This document shows positions 28,244 through 36,126 of a DNA stretch of 64,000 bases, piece after piece. Origin of the DNA: Mycolicibacterium sp. P1-5 (GTDB lineage: Bacteria > Actinomycetota > Actinomycetes > Mycobacteriales > Mycobacteriaceae). Made by a program: the position numbers and the translations under genes. Each line of letters begins with the position of its first letter. Position 1 is the stretch's first letter. Where the stretch lies: positions 124,001 through 188,000 of the forward strand of contig NZ_NPKT01000002.1 of assembly GCF_008329565.1 (NCBI RefSeq). The letters are read 5' to 3'. The notes under the pieces were generated by a model, which ran no database searches, was not told the DNA's origin, and was given only the letters and a program-made list of their open reading frames with translations.

Positions 28244-29704
28244 ATGGGGTCCGTGCCGCCAACCCCGACACCGCCACCGCCACCGCCACCTGCGCCGCTG
28301 CCGCAGCTGCCCGCGCCGAGCCTGCACCAGTACGCCCACGGCATCTCGCTGCTGGGTGGCTGGCTGCCGCTCACGATCGAAATCGTCGCGGTCATTGCGC
28401 TTATCGTGTCAATCGGCTGGCGGCGGACTCGGCGTTGGTGGCTGCTGTGGCTGCCTGTCTGCGTGGGCATCGGCGTGCTCGGCGCGCTCGCCGCGCGCAC
28501 CTACGTCAACTCTGAGGGTCTGGCATCAGACCCGGCGCCGTTCTATTTGTGGGTCTGGATAGGGGTTTTCGTCGCCGGCATCGCGGTGGCGATATTGGGC
28601 TGGCGCCGAAATACCTGGTGGCGGCGGGCTTTCGCAGTGCTGGCGATTCCGTTGACATTGTTGGCCTCGCTGGTTGCGCTCAACAAGTGGGTCGGTTACT
28701 ACCCGAGCCTGCAGACCGCGTGGGGCGCGTTGACGGCTGGACCGCTGCCCGACCAGATCGACGCCTCCGAGTTGCCCGAACTGCGCAACACCGTCCAGGC
28801 CGCCGGCAAATTGGTCGAGGTCGACATTCCCAAGGACGCAATCGGATTCAAACATCGCAGTGAATACATTTACCTGCCGCCGGCCTGGTTTGCCGGTGCC
28901 ACCGCACCGCGACTGCCGGTCATCATGATGGTTGCCGGCGAGTTCAACACCCCGGCGGACTGGATCCGCACCGGCAACGCGATGCCGATCATCGACGGTT
29001 ACGCCAAAAGCCATGGGGGACAGGCGCCGATCTTCGCATTCGTGGACTCCGGTGGCAGCTTCAACAACGACACCGAGTGCGTCAACGGCCCTCGAGGCAA
29101 TGCTGCCGACCATCTGACCAAGGACGTCCGGCCTTATTTGGTCAAGGAATTCAACGCCTCAGATCAGGCGCCCAACTGGGCGGTGGTGGGCTGGTCGATG
29201 GGCGGTACCTGCGCGATCGACCTGACCGTCATGCACCCGGAGCTGTTCAGCACCTTTGAGGACATCGCCGGCGACCACGGCCCGACGGCCGGCACCAAAG
29301 AGCAGACGATCAGCCGGCTCTATGGTGGTGACGGCGCGTTGTGGGACATGTTCGATCCGCGCACCGTGATGCAAAGGCACGGACCATATCAGGGGGTCGC
29401 CGGCTGGTTCGAGGACACGGTGACACCCACCAATACCGCGTCACCATACGGTGGGGGTGGTGGGCACCGGCCGCAATCCGACGCACCGACGGGCTTCGGC
29501 GGACGCGACGAGTTCAAGGACTCCGACGAGGGCGGCGCGGCCGACGACCTGTGTGCGACGGCGAAGACCGTCGGGATCTCCTGCTCGGTGCACCGCATCA
29601 TCAGCTTCCACACCTGGCAGTTCGCCGAGCGGGCGTTGTCGGATGCGCTGCCGTGGCTGGCAGCCCAGATCAAGACGCCGGGCGCGACAGACTCGCCGGC
29701 CTGA
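28244..29704 (+). CDS. Membrane-anchored esterase, antigen 85/esterase D-like fold
   Basis: A 486-residue protein. A Pro-rich start (PTPTPPPPPPPAPLPQLP) is followed by four membrane helices within residues 35-165, then an alpha/beta hydrolase domain from about 205. The nucleophile is S318 in VVGWSMGGTCAID, the acid region GDHGPTAG and a C-terminal FHTWQFAERAL His complete the triad pattern of the esterase D/antigen 85 superfamily. The domain would face outside the membrane. Similar architecture is seen in mycobacterial and corynebacterial esterases acting on envelope lipids; substrate unknown. It starts 49 bases after ldtD; its end overlaps the opposing MFS gene by 35 bases. Confidence 0.8.
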   Translation: MGSVPPTPTPPPPPPPAPLPQLPAPSLHQYAHGISLLGGWLPLTIEIVAVIALIVSIGWRRTRRWWLLWLPVCVGIGVLGALAARTYVNSEGLASDPAPFYLWVWIGVFVAGIAVAILGWRRNTWWRRAFAVLAIPLTLLASLVALNKWVGYYPSLQTAWGALTAGPLPDQIDASELPELRNTVQAAGKLVEVDIPKDAIGFKHRSEYIYLPPAWFAGATAPRLPVIMMVAGEFNTPADWIRTGNAMPIIDGYAKSHGGQAPIFAFVDSGGSFNNDTECVNGPRGNAADHLTKDVRPYLVKEFNASDQAPNWAVVGWSMGGTCAIDLTVMHPELFSTFEDIAGDHGPTAGTKEQTISRLYGGDGALWDMFDPRTVMQRHGPYQGVAGWFEDTVTPTNTASPYGGGGGHRPQSDAPTGFGGRDEFKDSDEGGAADDLCATAKTVGISCSVHRIISFHTWQFAERALSDALPWLAAQIKTPGATDSPA

Positions 29705-30920
29705 CCCCCGTGACGTTCGCCGGTCGCTGCCCTCGTTTGCCGCCGACCGCCGCCGCACCGAGGCAGGCCAGCGCAACAATCGTGGCGAACCAGGGGAACA
29801 CCTGTGCGAGCGGCCATTTGGTGGCCGCCCAGCCCGCCGCGATCGTCGGCAGCGCCATCGCGGTGTAGGCCAGCAGGTAGAACGCCGACATCGTCTCGCC
29901 GCGGCGGTCTGCGGGCACCACGTCGGACAAGTGGCGCAGTGAGCCGCCGAACCCGAGTCCGAATGTTGCGCCGAGCAGTGCGGCCGCCGCGAACACCAAC
30001 GGCCAGCGGTGGGTCAACAGCACCGGGATCGTGAGCAGCAGTGCGGCCGCCATGCCGATGTCACCGATCACCGCCGAACGGCGGGCCGGAACCCGGGTGG
30101 CCACCAGCTGTGCCATGGCTGCGGAGAACGCCGTCACGCCGACGACGCCACCGCCGAACACCAGATTGTGCATGTGGGTCTGCTGCGCGGCCAGCGATGG
30201 ATACAGCGAGAGCAGCACACCGAGCACGGACCAGGATGCCATCGCGCCGAGGGCGGCGAACCAGAAGTCATCCCGGATTTGCTGCGGTACAGCCGGTTTG
30301 CTGATTCGGATGCGCCCACCGGTGCGGCCCTCATGAGTCTCGCTCAGCGCCACCACACCGATGCCGACGATCGCACACACCACCGCGACGACCGCGTACG
30401 GGGTGCGCAACGGATGAGCGACGTACTGCGCGAGCAGTGACGAGCCGAGGATGGCCACGGTCATGCCGATGTTGAAGCTGACGCCGCTGAGCTGTCCGGA
30501 GCGCACCCCATGCTCCGGCCGCAGGTCGAGCAGCGCCGCTGCGGCGGCGACCACGATCGAGCCGACCGCGGCACCGTGGATGGTGCGGGCCAGCAGGAGC
30601 ATCTCGATACTGTCGGCGATCAGGAAGATGCCCAATCCGGCGATCAGCGCGATCAGCGCGCCGAGCAGTACCGGCTTGCGGCCCACGACATCGGAGATCC
30701 GGCCGGAGACCAGCACTGCCGCCAGTGCGGCGAACGCGTAGACCGCGAACACGATGGTGGTGGCCAGCGGCGAGAGGTGCCAGTTCGATTCATAGATGCC
30801 GTACAGCGGCGCGGGCAGACCCGAGACGCCGAGCGCCACGCCACTGAGCACCAGCAGTAGGGGGTACGCCCAGCGTTGGCCGGTGAGGTGGCCGGCGGGT
30901 GCCTCGTGCACACAAGCCAT
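29670..30920 (-). CDS. MFS transporter
   Basis: A 416-residue 12-helix major facilitator. ATG at 30920, after GGGAGT, is chosen; the frame stays open upstream through the operator region. Helix 1-2 region GVSGLPAPLYGIYESNW and motif A (GRISDVVGRKPVLL) place it in the DHA1 drug-efflux-like group. It is divergent from an ArsR-like regulator gene, and two inverted repeats lie between the genes, so efflux is likely induced by a ligand of that repressor. The 3' end overlaps the convergent esterase gene by 35 bases. Confidence 0.88.
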   Translation of the reverse strand: MACVHEAPAGHLTGQRWAYPLLLVLSGVALGVSGLPAPLYGIYESNWHLSPLATTIVFAVYAFAALAAVLVSGRISDVVGRKPVLLGALIALIAGLGIFLIADSIEMLLLARTIHGAAVGSIVVAAAAALLDLRPEHGVRSGQLSGVSFNIGMTVAILGSSLLAQYVAHPLRTPYAVVAVVCAIVGIGVVALSETHEGRTGGRIRISKPAVPQQIRDDFWFAALGAMASWSVLGVLLSLYPSLAAQQTHMHNLVFGGGVVGVTAFSAAMAQLVATRVPARRSAVIGDIGMAAALLLTIPVLLTHRWPLVFAAAALLGATFGLGFGGSLRHLSDVVPADRRGETMSAFYLLAYTAMALPTIAAGWAATKWPLAQVFPWFATIVALACLGAAAVGGKRGQRPANVTGVRPASLSRPAS

Positions 30921-30933
30921 GAGGACTCCCGTA

Positions 30934-30951
30934 GTTTGATGGTCATCGAAC
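30934..30951. promoter_or_regulatory. Operator-like inverted repeat 1 (MFS/ArsR divergent region)
   Basis: GTTTGAT-GGTC-ATCGAAC, arms of seven bases with one mismatch, 14 bases upstream of the MFS start codon. A second repeat of the same family lies 37 bases to the right. The neighbouring CGAAC-TT-GTTCG (30947-30958) extends the symmetry. Confidence 0.6.
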
Positions 30952-30970
30952 TTGTTCGAGCGTACCCTCG

Positions 30971-30988
30971 GTTTGATGGTGATCAAAC
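30971..30988. promoter_or_regulatory. Operator-like inverted repeat 2 (MFS/ArsR divergent region)
   Basis: GTTTGAT-GGTG-ATCAAAC, arms perfect over seven bases. It lies 35 bases before the regulator start and shares its left half and most of its right half with repeat 1, as expected for two binding sites of one winged-helix dimer. Confidence 0.65.
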
Positions 30989-31023
30989 CTCGCAGGCCGT
31001 GACGGCGGACACAGGAGGTAACC

Positions 31024-31365
31024 GTGGTTGAGGTGCAGGCGGCGTTCCACGCCGACAGCTATCCCGTGCATCCCGTCGGCGCGCTGCATCAGGTGCTGGC
31101 CGCGCTGCAGGACCCGGTCCGGCTCGAGATGGTCCGCCGGTTGCGCAACGCCGGCGCCCCGCTGCAGTGCAGCGCGCTCTACGACGGCATCAACAAGTCC
31201 ACCGCCACTCACCACTTCAAGATCCTGCGGGAGGCCGGCCTGCTCGAACGGCTGGTCCTCGGCGGCCTCACTCACCAGCGGCTGCGCGCCGAAGAAGTCG
31301 ACGAGGCGCTACCAGGTCTGCTGGCATCGGTGGTCGACGGTGCCAACCGCGAAGCCGCACGCTGA
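31024..31365 (+). CDS. ArsR-type winged-helix transcriptional regulator
   Basis: A 113-residue ArsR/GntR-like winged helix protein with a strong AGGAGGT site at 31013-31019 and a GTG start. The DNA-binding core is LAALQDPVRLEMVRRLRN, SALYDGINKSTATHHFKILR (recognition helix) and the wing LLERLVLGGLTHQRLR. No metal-binding Cys pair of classical ArsR sensors is seen, so it probably senses an organic ligand. The divergent MFS pump and the two palindromes between them define its likely target. Its stop abuts the stop of the convergent nitroreductase gene with no gap. Confidence 0.88.
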   Translation: MVEVQAAFHADSYPVHPVGALHQVLAALQDPVRLEMVRRLRNAGAPLQCSALYDGINKSTATHHFKILREAGLLERLVLGGLTHQRLRAEEVDEALPGLLASVVDGANREAAR

Positions 31366-31881
31366 CTACCAGCTGCCGCGGTGCACCACCTCGTCGAACG
31401 GGCGACGGTTGGGGTTGCGGATCGGGGCGAGCGGACGGTCGGCCGGATAGCCGAGGCCGAGCAGGTAGGCCACCAGATAACCGTCGGGGACACCGAGGAT
31501 CGCCCGGGCCTTCTCCTGCTCGCCGATCGCCGAATGCCCGGTACCGACGCCCAAGTCGGTCGCAGCGATCGCCATCGCCATGGTGGCCTGGCCCAGGTCG
31601 TACTGGTCGAGCAGCTTGGTCCGCTCGTCCGGCGGCTCCGGGATCACCAAGGCGATTGCGGCCTGAGCCTTCGCGATGTGGCCGGCACCGACCCAGACTG
31701 TCGAAAGGTCTTGCAGGGTGGCTGGATCGGTGACGATCACGAAATCCCAGTGCTGGTTGTTGCGTGCCGAGGGAGAACGCCGGCCGGCCTCGAGGATTCG
31801 GGCGATGTCGCCGTCCGGGATCGTTACCGAGGTATAACTGCGCACATTGCGCCGCGCGCGGATGGCGTCCCAGGCTTCCAT
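31366..31881 (-). CDS. Nitroreductase family protein
   Basis: A 171-residue FMN-dependent nitroreductase-like protein. ATG at 31881 (MEAWDAIRARRNVRSY) begins the family pattern; RRSPSARNNQHWDFVIV binds FMN and MAIAATDLGVGTGHSAIGE plus YLLGLGYPADRPLAP form the C-terminal half. It is shorter than full-length enzymes of about 200 residues. It starts seven bases after the zmp1 stop, so the two genes are probably co-transcribed. The natural substrate is unknown. Confidence 0.87.
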   Translation of the reverse strand: MEAWDAIRARRNVRSYTSVTIPDGDIARILEAGRRSPSARNNQHWDFVIVTDPATLQDLSTVWVGAGHIAKAQAAIALVIPEPPDERTKLLDQYDLGQATMAMAIAATDLGVGTGHSAIGEQEKARAILGVPDGYLVAYLLGLGYPADRPLAPIRNPNRRPFDEVVHRGSW

Positions 31882-31888
31882 GCGTCCG

Positions 31889-33877
31889 TCAGCTCCAGAT
31901 CCGCACGCGCCGGTCGGGTTCCAGGTAGAGCTCGTCGTCCTCGCTGACCTCGAATGCCTCGTAGAAGGCATCCATGTTGCGGATCACGCCGTTGCAGCGG
32001 AACTCCGGGGGCGAGTGCGGGTCGGTCGCGAGCCGCCGAATCGCCTCGGCCTCACGCGATTTGGTGCGCCACACCTGTGCCCAGCCGAAAAAGACCCGCT
32101 GCTGACCGGTCAGCCCGTCGATCACCGGTGCCGGCTTGCCCTTCAGCGACAGCTCATAGGCGAGCAGCGCGATGGACAACCCACCCAGGTCGCCGATGTT
32201 CTCACCGACCGTGAACGCCCCATTGACATGGTGCGACGGCTCGAGGCCGCGGGGCACGAACGTCTCGTACTGCTCGATGAGTTGCTTTGTGCGCGAACCG
32301 AACTCGGTGCGGTCCTCGTCGGTCCACCAGTCGACGAGGTTGCCATCGCCGTCGTACTTGGCGCCTTGGTCGTCGAATCCGTGGCCGATCTCGTGGCCGA
32401 TCACCGCGCCGATCCCGCCGTAGTTCGCGGCGTCGTCGGCGTCAGCGTCGAAGAACGGCGGTTGCAGGATCGCCGCGGGGAACACGATCTCGTTCATGCC
32501 GGGGTTGTAGTAGGCGTTGACCGTCTGCGGGGTCATGAACCACTCGTCACGATCGACCGGGCCGCCCAGTTTGGCCAACTCGCGGGCGTGTTCCACCTCT
32601 GCGCCGCGAATCACGTTGCCGTACAGGTCATTACGGTCGATCACCAGCGTCGAGTAGTCTCGCCATTTCTTCGGATAGCCGATCTTCGCGGTGAACTTGT
32701 CCAGCTTGGCCAGCGCACGCTTGCGGGTCTCCGGCGTCATCCACTCCAGGTCGTTGATGCTGACCCGGTAGGCCTCACGCAGGTTGTCGACGAGCACGTC
32801 CATGCGGGCCTTGGCATCCGGCGGGAAATGCCGTTCGACATAGACACGGCCGACCGCATCGCCCATCAGGGCCTCCACCAGTGACACCGCGCGCTTCCAG
32901 CGCTCGCGGATCTCCTCGGTGCCCGAGAGCCTCCGGCCGTAGAAGTCGAAGTTCGCTTCGACCACTGCGTCGGTGAGGTACGCGGCGCGGGCGTTGATCA
33001 GCCGCCAGCGCGCCCAGTCCTGCCAGTCGGCGAACTCGTTGCTCGACCACAGCTCGGCGAAGGCTGTCAAGTAATCCGGTTGGCGCACGATCAGTTCCGC
33101 CACGGTATCCGGCGAAGCGCCGAGGGCGCCGACCCAACCGGCCCAGTCGAAGCCGGGTGCCTCGGCGGGCAGGTCGGTGAACGCCCGCAGGTTATAGGTC
33201 AGGTCGGCGTCGCGACGCTTGACGACGTCCCAGTGTGCGGCAGCGAGTTTCGTTTCCAGCGCCACGATTCGCGCGGCGCGCTCGGAGTGATCGTCGGCCG
33301 TGCCACCCAGCACGAGGGCGAACATCGCGGCGATATGTGCCGGATAGGCGTTCAGGATCGCGGCGTGCTGCTCGTCGCGGTAGTACGACTCGTCCGGCAG
33401 ACCGAGCCCGGATTGGGTGACATGCACCAGATAGCGCGAGGAGTTCTTCGAATCGGTGTCGACGTAGAGGCCGACTCCACCGCCGACGCCGGTGCGCTGC
33501 AGCGCACCGATCACCGCGGCCAGCGCGGCGGGATCGGCCGCGGCATCGATGTGGGCCATCTCATCGAGCAGCGGCTGCACCCCACGGCGCTCGACGGCCT
33601 CGGAGTCCAGGAAGCTGGCGTACAGATCGCCGATGCGCTGCTCGTCGGTTCCAGCCTCGCCGCCGGCACCGCCGCTGGCCTCAGTGATCAGCTCGCGGAC
33701 CTGTTCCTCGGCCCGGTCGTACAGCGTCCGGAACGCGCCGTCGGTGGCCCGGTCGCCGGGGATGGTGTACTCGGTGAGCCAACGTCCGTTGACGTGGCCG
33801 AACAGGTCGTCTTGGGGGCGAACTTGGGCTTCGACGTGGGACAAGTCGATACCCGAGCGCAGCGTTTCTACCGTCAC
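31889..33877 (-). CDS. zmp1: M13-family zinc metallopeptidase Zmp1
   Basis: A 662-residue neprilysin-like peptidase, one residue shorter than M. tuberculosis Zmp1 (Rv0198c). GTG at 33877 gives this length although the frame is open much further upstream. Zinc ligands are H495 and H499 in GHEIGHGFDDQG and E559 in GENIGDLGG, with D563 completing the site; NAYYNPGMNEIVFPAAILQ is the M13 substrate-binding region. No signal peptide is visible, as in the tuberculosis enzyme, which is nevertheless found outside the cytoplasm and interferes with inflammasome activation. In this species the role may be peptide processing. Confidence 0.94.
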   Translation of the reverse strand: MTVETLRSGIDLSHVEAQVRPQDDLFGHVNGRWLTEYTIPGDRATDGAFRTLYDRAEEQVRELITEASGGAGGEAGTDEQRIGDLYASFLDSEAVERRGVQPLLDEMAHIDAAADPAALAAVIGALQRTGVGGGVGLYVDTDSKNSSRYLVHVTQSGLGLPDESYYRDEQHAAILNAYPAHIAAMFALVLGGTADDHSERAARIVALETKLAAAHWDVVKRRDADLTYNLRAFTDLPAEAPGFDWAGWVGALGASPDTVAELIVRQPDYLTAFAELWSSNEFADWQDWARWRLINARAAYLTDAVVEANFDFYGRRLSGTEEIRERWKRAVSLVEALMGDAVGRVYVERHFPPDAKARMDVLVDNLREAYRVSINDLEWMTPETRKRALAKLDKFTAKIGYPKKWRDYSTLVIDRNDLYGNVIRGAEVEHARELAKLGGPVDRDEWFMTPQTVNAYYNPGMNEIVFPAAILQPPFFDADADDAANYGGIGAVIGHEIGHGFDDQGAKYDGDGNLVDWWTDEDRTEFGSRTKQLIEQYETFVPRGLEPSHHVNGAFTVGENIGDLGGLSIALLAYELSLKGKPAPVIDGLTGQQRVFFGWAQVWRTKSREAEAIRRLATDPHSPPEFRCNGVIRNMDAFYEAFEVSEDDELYLEPDRRVRIWS

Positions 33878-33943
33878 CCAACCATCCTTACCAGAGGTCC
33901 GGCCGCAGCGTCCGGCCCGGAGGCGGCCCGGTAACCTCGCTTC

Positions 33944-34534
33944 ATGCCTGAGGCCGAGAATACGGAAGACGAGGCACCGGACCGGGTCTTCACCGGCTAC
34001 GGCGTCGGCTCCGCCGTCCTCGGTGTGGTTGCCGTCGCGGCCATCGTGCTCGGCGTGCTGATCTGGTCCGGACATCGCGACGCCACCGACGAACGGGCTT
34101 ACCAATCCCGGGTGATGGCGGTCGCTGCCGACTGGACCGGCGTTTTGATCAACATGAACGTCGGCAACGTCGACACCAGCCTCGCGAAACTGCACGATGG
34201 CACCGCCGGCCAGCTCAACTCCGACTTCGAAGCCGCGATCAAGCCCTACCGGGAGGTGGTCCGCACTCTGCAGGCCCGCACGACCGGACAGATCGAGTCG
34301 GTGTCGTTCGAAGCGGTTCACCACGACCTCAACGTGCAGCCGGGTCAGGCGCCGCCGGCTCCGCCGAGCCTGCCGGCGGAAATGGCTAAGCGCACCGACT
34401 CCGTGTTGGTGGTCGCGACCTCGGTCAGCGAGAACGCCGGCAACAAGCCGACGACCGTGCGATGGAACCTGCGCCTGGGCGTCTCCGACGTGGACGGCAA
34501 GCTGATGATCTCGCGGCTGGAGTCGCTGCGATGA
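33944..34534 (+). CDS. omamA: Orphaned Mce-associated membrane protein OmamA
   Basis: A 196-residue single-pass protein with a short acidic cytoplasmic head, a helix at about residues 18-45 (GSAVLGVVAVAAIVLGVLIW) and an extracytoplasmic Mce-associated domain. It lies far from any mce operon but beside zmp1, as Rv0199, for which the M. tuberculosis protein is needed to stabilise Mce1 and Mce4 transporters. Divergent from zmp1 with a 66-base gap. The next gene overlaps its stop (ATGA), so the two are coupled. It provides a functional link to the mce1 operon at the left end of the window. Confidence 0.88.
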   Translation: MPEAENTEDEAPDRVFTGYGVGSAVLGVVAVAAIVLGVLIWSGHRDATDERAYQSRVMAVAADWTGVLINMNVGNVDTSLAKLHDGTAGQLNSDFEAAIKPYREVVRTLQARTTGQIESVSFEAVHHDLNVQPGQAPPAPPSLPAEMAKRTDSVLVVATSVSENAGNKPTTVRWNLRLGVSDVDGKLMISRLESLR

Positions 34535-35220
34535 GGAACTTCGCCCGGGTCCTCGCCTTCGACGTCGCGGCGCCGCTGGCCGCCATCGCGGCGCTGTTGG
34601 CCATCGGAGTGGTGCTCGGCTGGCCGCTGTGGTGGGTGGCGGTGTGCTCGATGCTGTGCCTGCTGATCGTCGAGGGCGTGATCGTCAACGCCGTGTTGTT
34701 CCGCCGGGATTCGGTGACGGTGGGCACCGACGACGAAGGCCCCGGCCTGCGCCTGGCCGTCGTCGGGCTGGCCACCACCGCGTTGGTGGCCACCGTCGTG
34801 GTCGGCTACACCCAGTGGACGCGCTCGGATCAAGACTTCACCCGGGACTCCGCCGAAGTGGTGCGCATTGCCACCGCCACCGCCGAGGCCACCGCGACGT
34901 TCACCCCGGCCGATCCGACGTCGTCGATCAACCGGGCCGCCACCTTCATGGCGCCCGACCGGGCCGACGCGTTCAAGAACCAATTCGGCCAAGCGACTTC
35001 GGATCTGGCGAAGAAAAACATCTCCGCGACGGCGCAGACCATGTCAGCCGGTTTGGAGGCGCTGGGTCCCTCGGCGGCCAGCGTCGCGGTGCTGATGCGG
35101 GGAACTCAGAGTCAGCCGGGTCAGCAGCCGAGCACCGCGGTGCTGGCGCTGCGGGTCAGCCTGGCCAAGCAGGACGGCCGATGGGTGGTCGGAGACATCT
35201 CGCCGATCAACGCCCGATGA
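34531..35220 (+). CDS. omamB: Orphaned Mce-associated membrane protein OmamB
   Basis: A 229-residue protein, same length as Rv0200. The ATG at 34531 overlaps the omamA stop. Two helices near the N-terminus (about 8-55) and a third at about 70-90 precede an extracytoplasmic Mce-associated domain (from SDQDFTRDSAEVVRIATAT). Together with OmamA it is thought to support Mce transporters. The last 14 bases overlap the end of the convergent CoA-binding protein gene. Confidence 0.85.
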   Translation: MRNFARVLAFDVAAPLAAIAALLAIGVVLGWPLWWVAVCSMLCLLIVEGVIVNAVLFRRDSVTVGTDDEGPGLRLAVVGLATTALVATVVVGYTQWTRSDQDFTRDSAEVVRIATATAEATATFTPADPTSSINRAATFMAPDRADAFKNQFGQATSDLAKKNISATAQTMSAGLEALGPSAASVAVLMRGTQSQPGQQPSTAVLALRVSLAKQDGRWVVGDISPINAR

Positions 35221-35629
35221 GCCGGGCGTAGTCCACCTTCAGGCACCGGTCCATCACCACCCGCAACCCGGCGGCCTCGGCTTGCTCGCCGACCTCGTCA
35301 TGCCACAAACCCTGTTGCAGCCAAAGGTATTTCGGATGCGGACTCAGCGCCAGCGTATCGGCCAGAACCGAGGGCAGGTCGTCATAGCGGCGGAACACGT
35401 CGACCATGTCCGGCACCACGGGCAGGTCGGCCAGCGACGGATAGACCCGTGTGCCATCGATATCGCTGATGGTGGGGTTCACCGGATACAGCTCGTAATG
35501 ACTGAACTGGGCCAGGTATTGGTACACCTCGTAGCTGGGCCGGGCCGGATTGTTCGAGGCGCCCACCACCGCGACGGTGCGGGTGTCACGCAAAATCTCT
35601 TGCAGCTCAGCCGAATTCGGGGAATCCAC
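35207..35629 (-). CDS. CoA-binding domain protein (YccU type)
   Basis: A 140-residue Rossmann-fold CoA_binding_2 protein. TVAVVGASNNPARPSYEVYQ is the nucleotide-binding loop and VDVFRRYDDLPSVLADTLAL the second conserved strand-helix. The family resembles the CoA-binding part of succinyl-CoA synthetase alpha; biological role is unclear. It starts two bases after the Rv0201c-like gene and is the last of a mmpL11-led operon on this strand. Confidence 0.85.
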   Translation of the reverse strand: MDSPNSAELQEILRDTRTVAVVGASNNPARPSYEVYQYLAQFSHYELYPVNPTISDIDGTRVYPSLADLPVVPDMVDVFRRYDDLPSVLADTLALSPHPKYLWLQQGLWHDEVGEQAEAAGLRVVMDRCLKVDYARLIGR

Positions 35630-35631
35630 GG

Positions 35632-36126
35632 CTATCCTCCGTTGGAAGCGCGCTGCGCGCGCATCTTGGCGAACCGGTCCGAGAGCCTGCGCATCCGGAT
35701 CATCAGCGACGCCGGCGGACTGACCGCACCCTCGAGGTAGTCGGCCAGATCCGAGGGGGCCACCCCGATCCGCGAGGCGAACTCCTGCTCGCCCAAACCG
35801 GACCGGTCGAGCAGCAGTCGCACATGGCGGGCGGCCTCGGCACGCTCATTGGCCTCCAGGTGACCGCGGGCCCGGACGAGCACCTCCGACAGCGCTTTGG
35901 AGATGCCGTAGGGCTGGGATTGCTCGAGCACTTCCTCGACCTGTCGCGCGGTTCGGCCGTAAGGATCGCGTTTGACGGCCATCACGATCCGCTGCCAAAC
36001 GGTGATGTCGCCGCTCTCCAGCGCCTCGCGAATCGAGGCGGTGGGCCAGAACTCGACGGGACGGCTATCGATGAAAGACTGCGGGGCCGGTGCGGGTACG
36101 GCATCGCGTTCCGCTGCCACCGTCAC
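35632..36126 (-). CDS. Helix-turn-helix-like conserved protein (Rv0201c-like)
   Basis: A 164-residue protein; GTG at 36126 overlaps the mmpL11 stop (GTGA) and gives the length of Rv0201c. Residues about 35-95 are a conserved helical domain (ALESGDITVWQRIVMAVKRD), and the C-terminal part contains an XRE-like helix-turn-helix (GEQEFASRIGVAPSDLADYL). It may be a DNA-binding regulator. Context: translationally coupled to mmpL11 upstream and two bases before the CoA-binding protein gene. Confidence 0.75.
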   Translation of the reverse strand: MTVAAERDAVPAPAPQSFIDSRPVEFWPTASIREALESGDITVWQRIVMAVKRDPYGRTARQVEEVLEQSQPYGISKALSEVLVRARGHLEANERAEAARHVRLLLDRSGLGEQEFASRIGVAPSDLADYLEGAVSPPASLMIRMRRLSDRFAKMRAQRASNGG

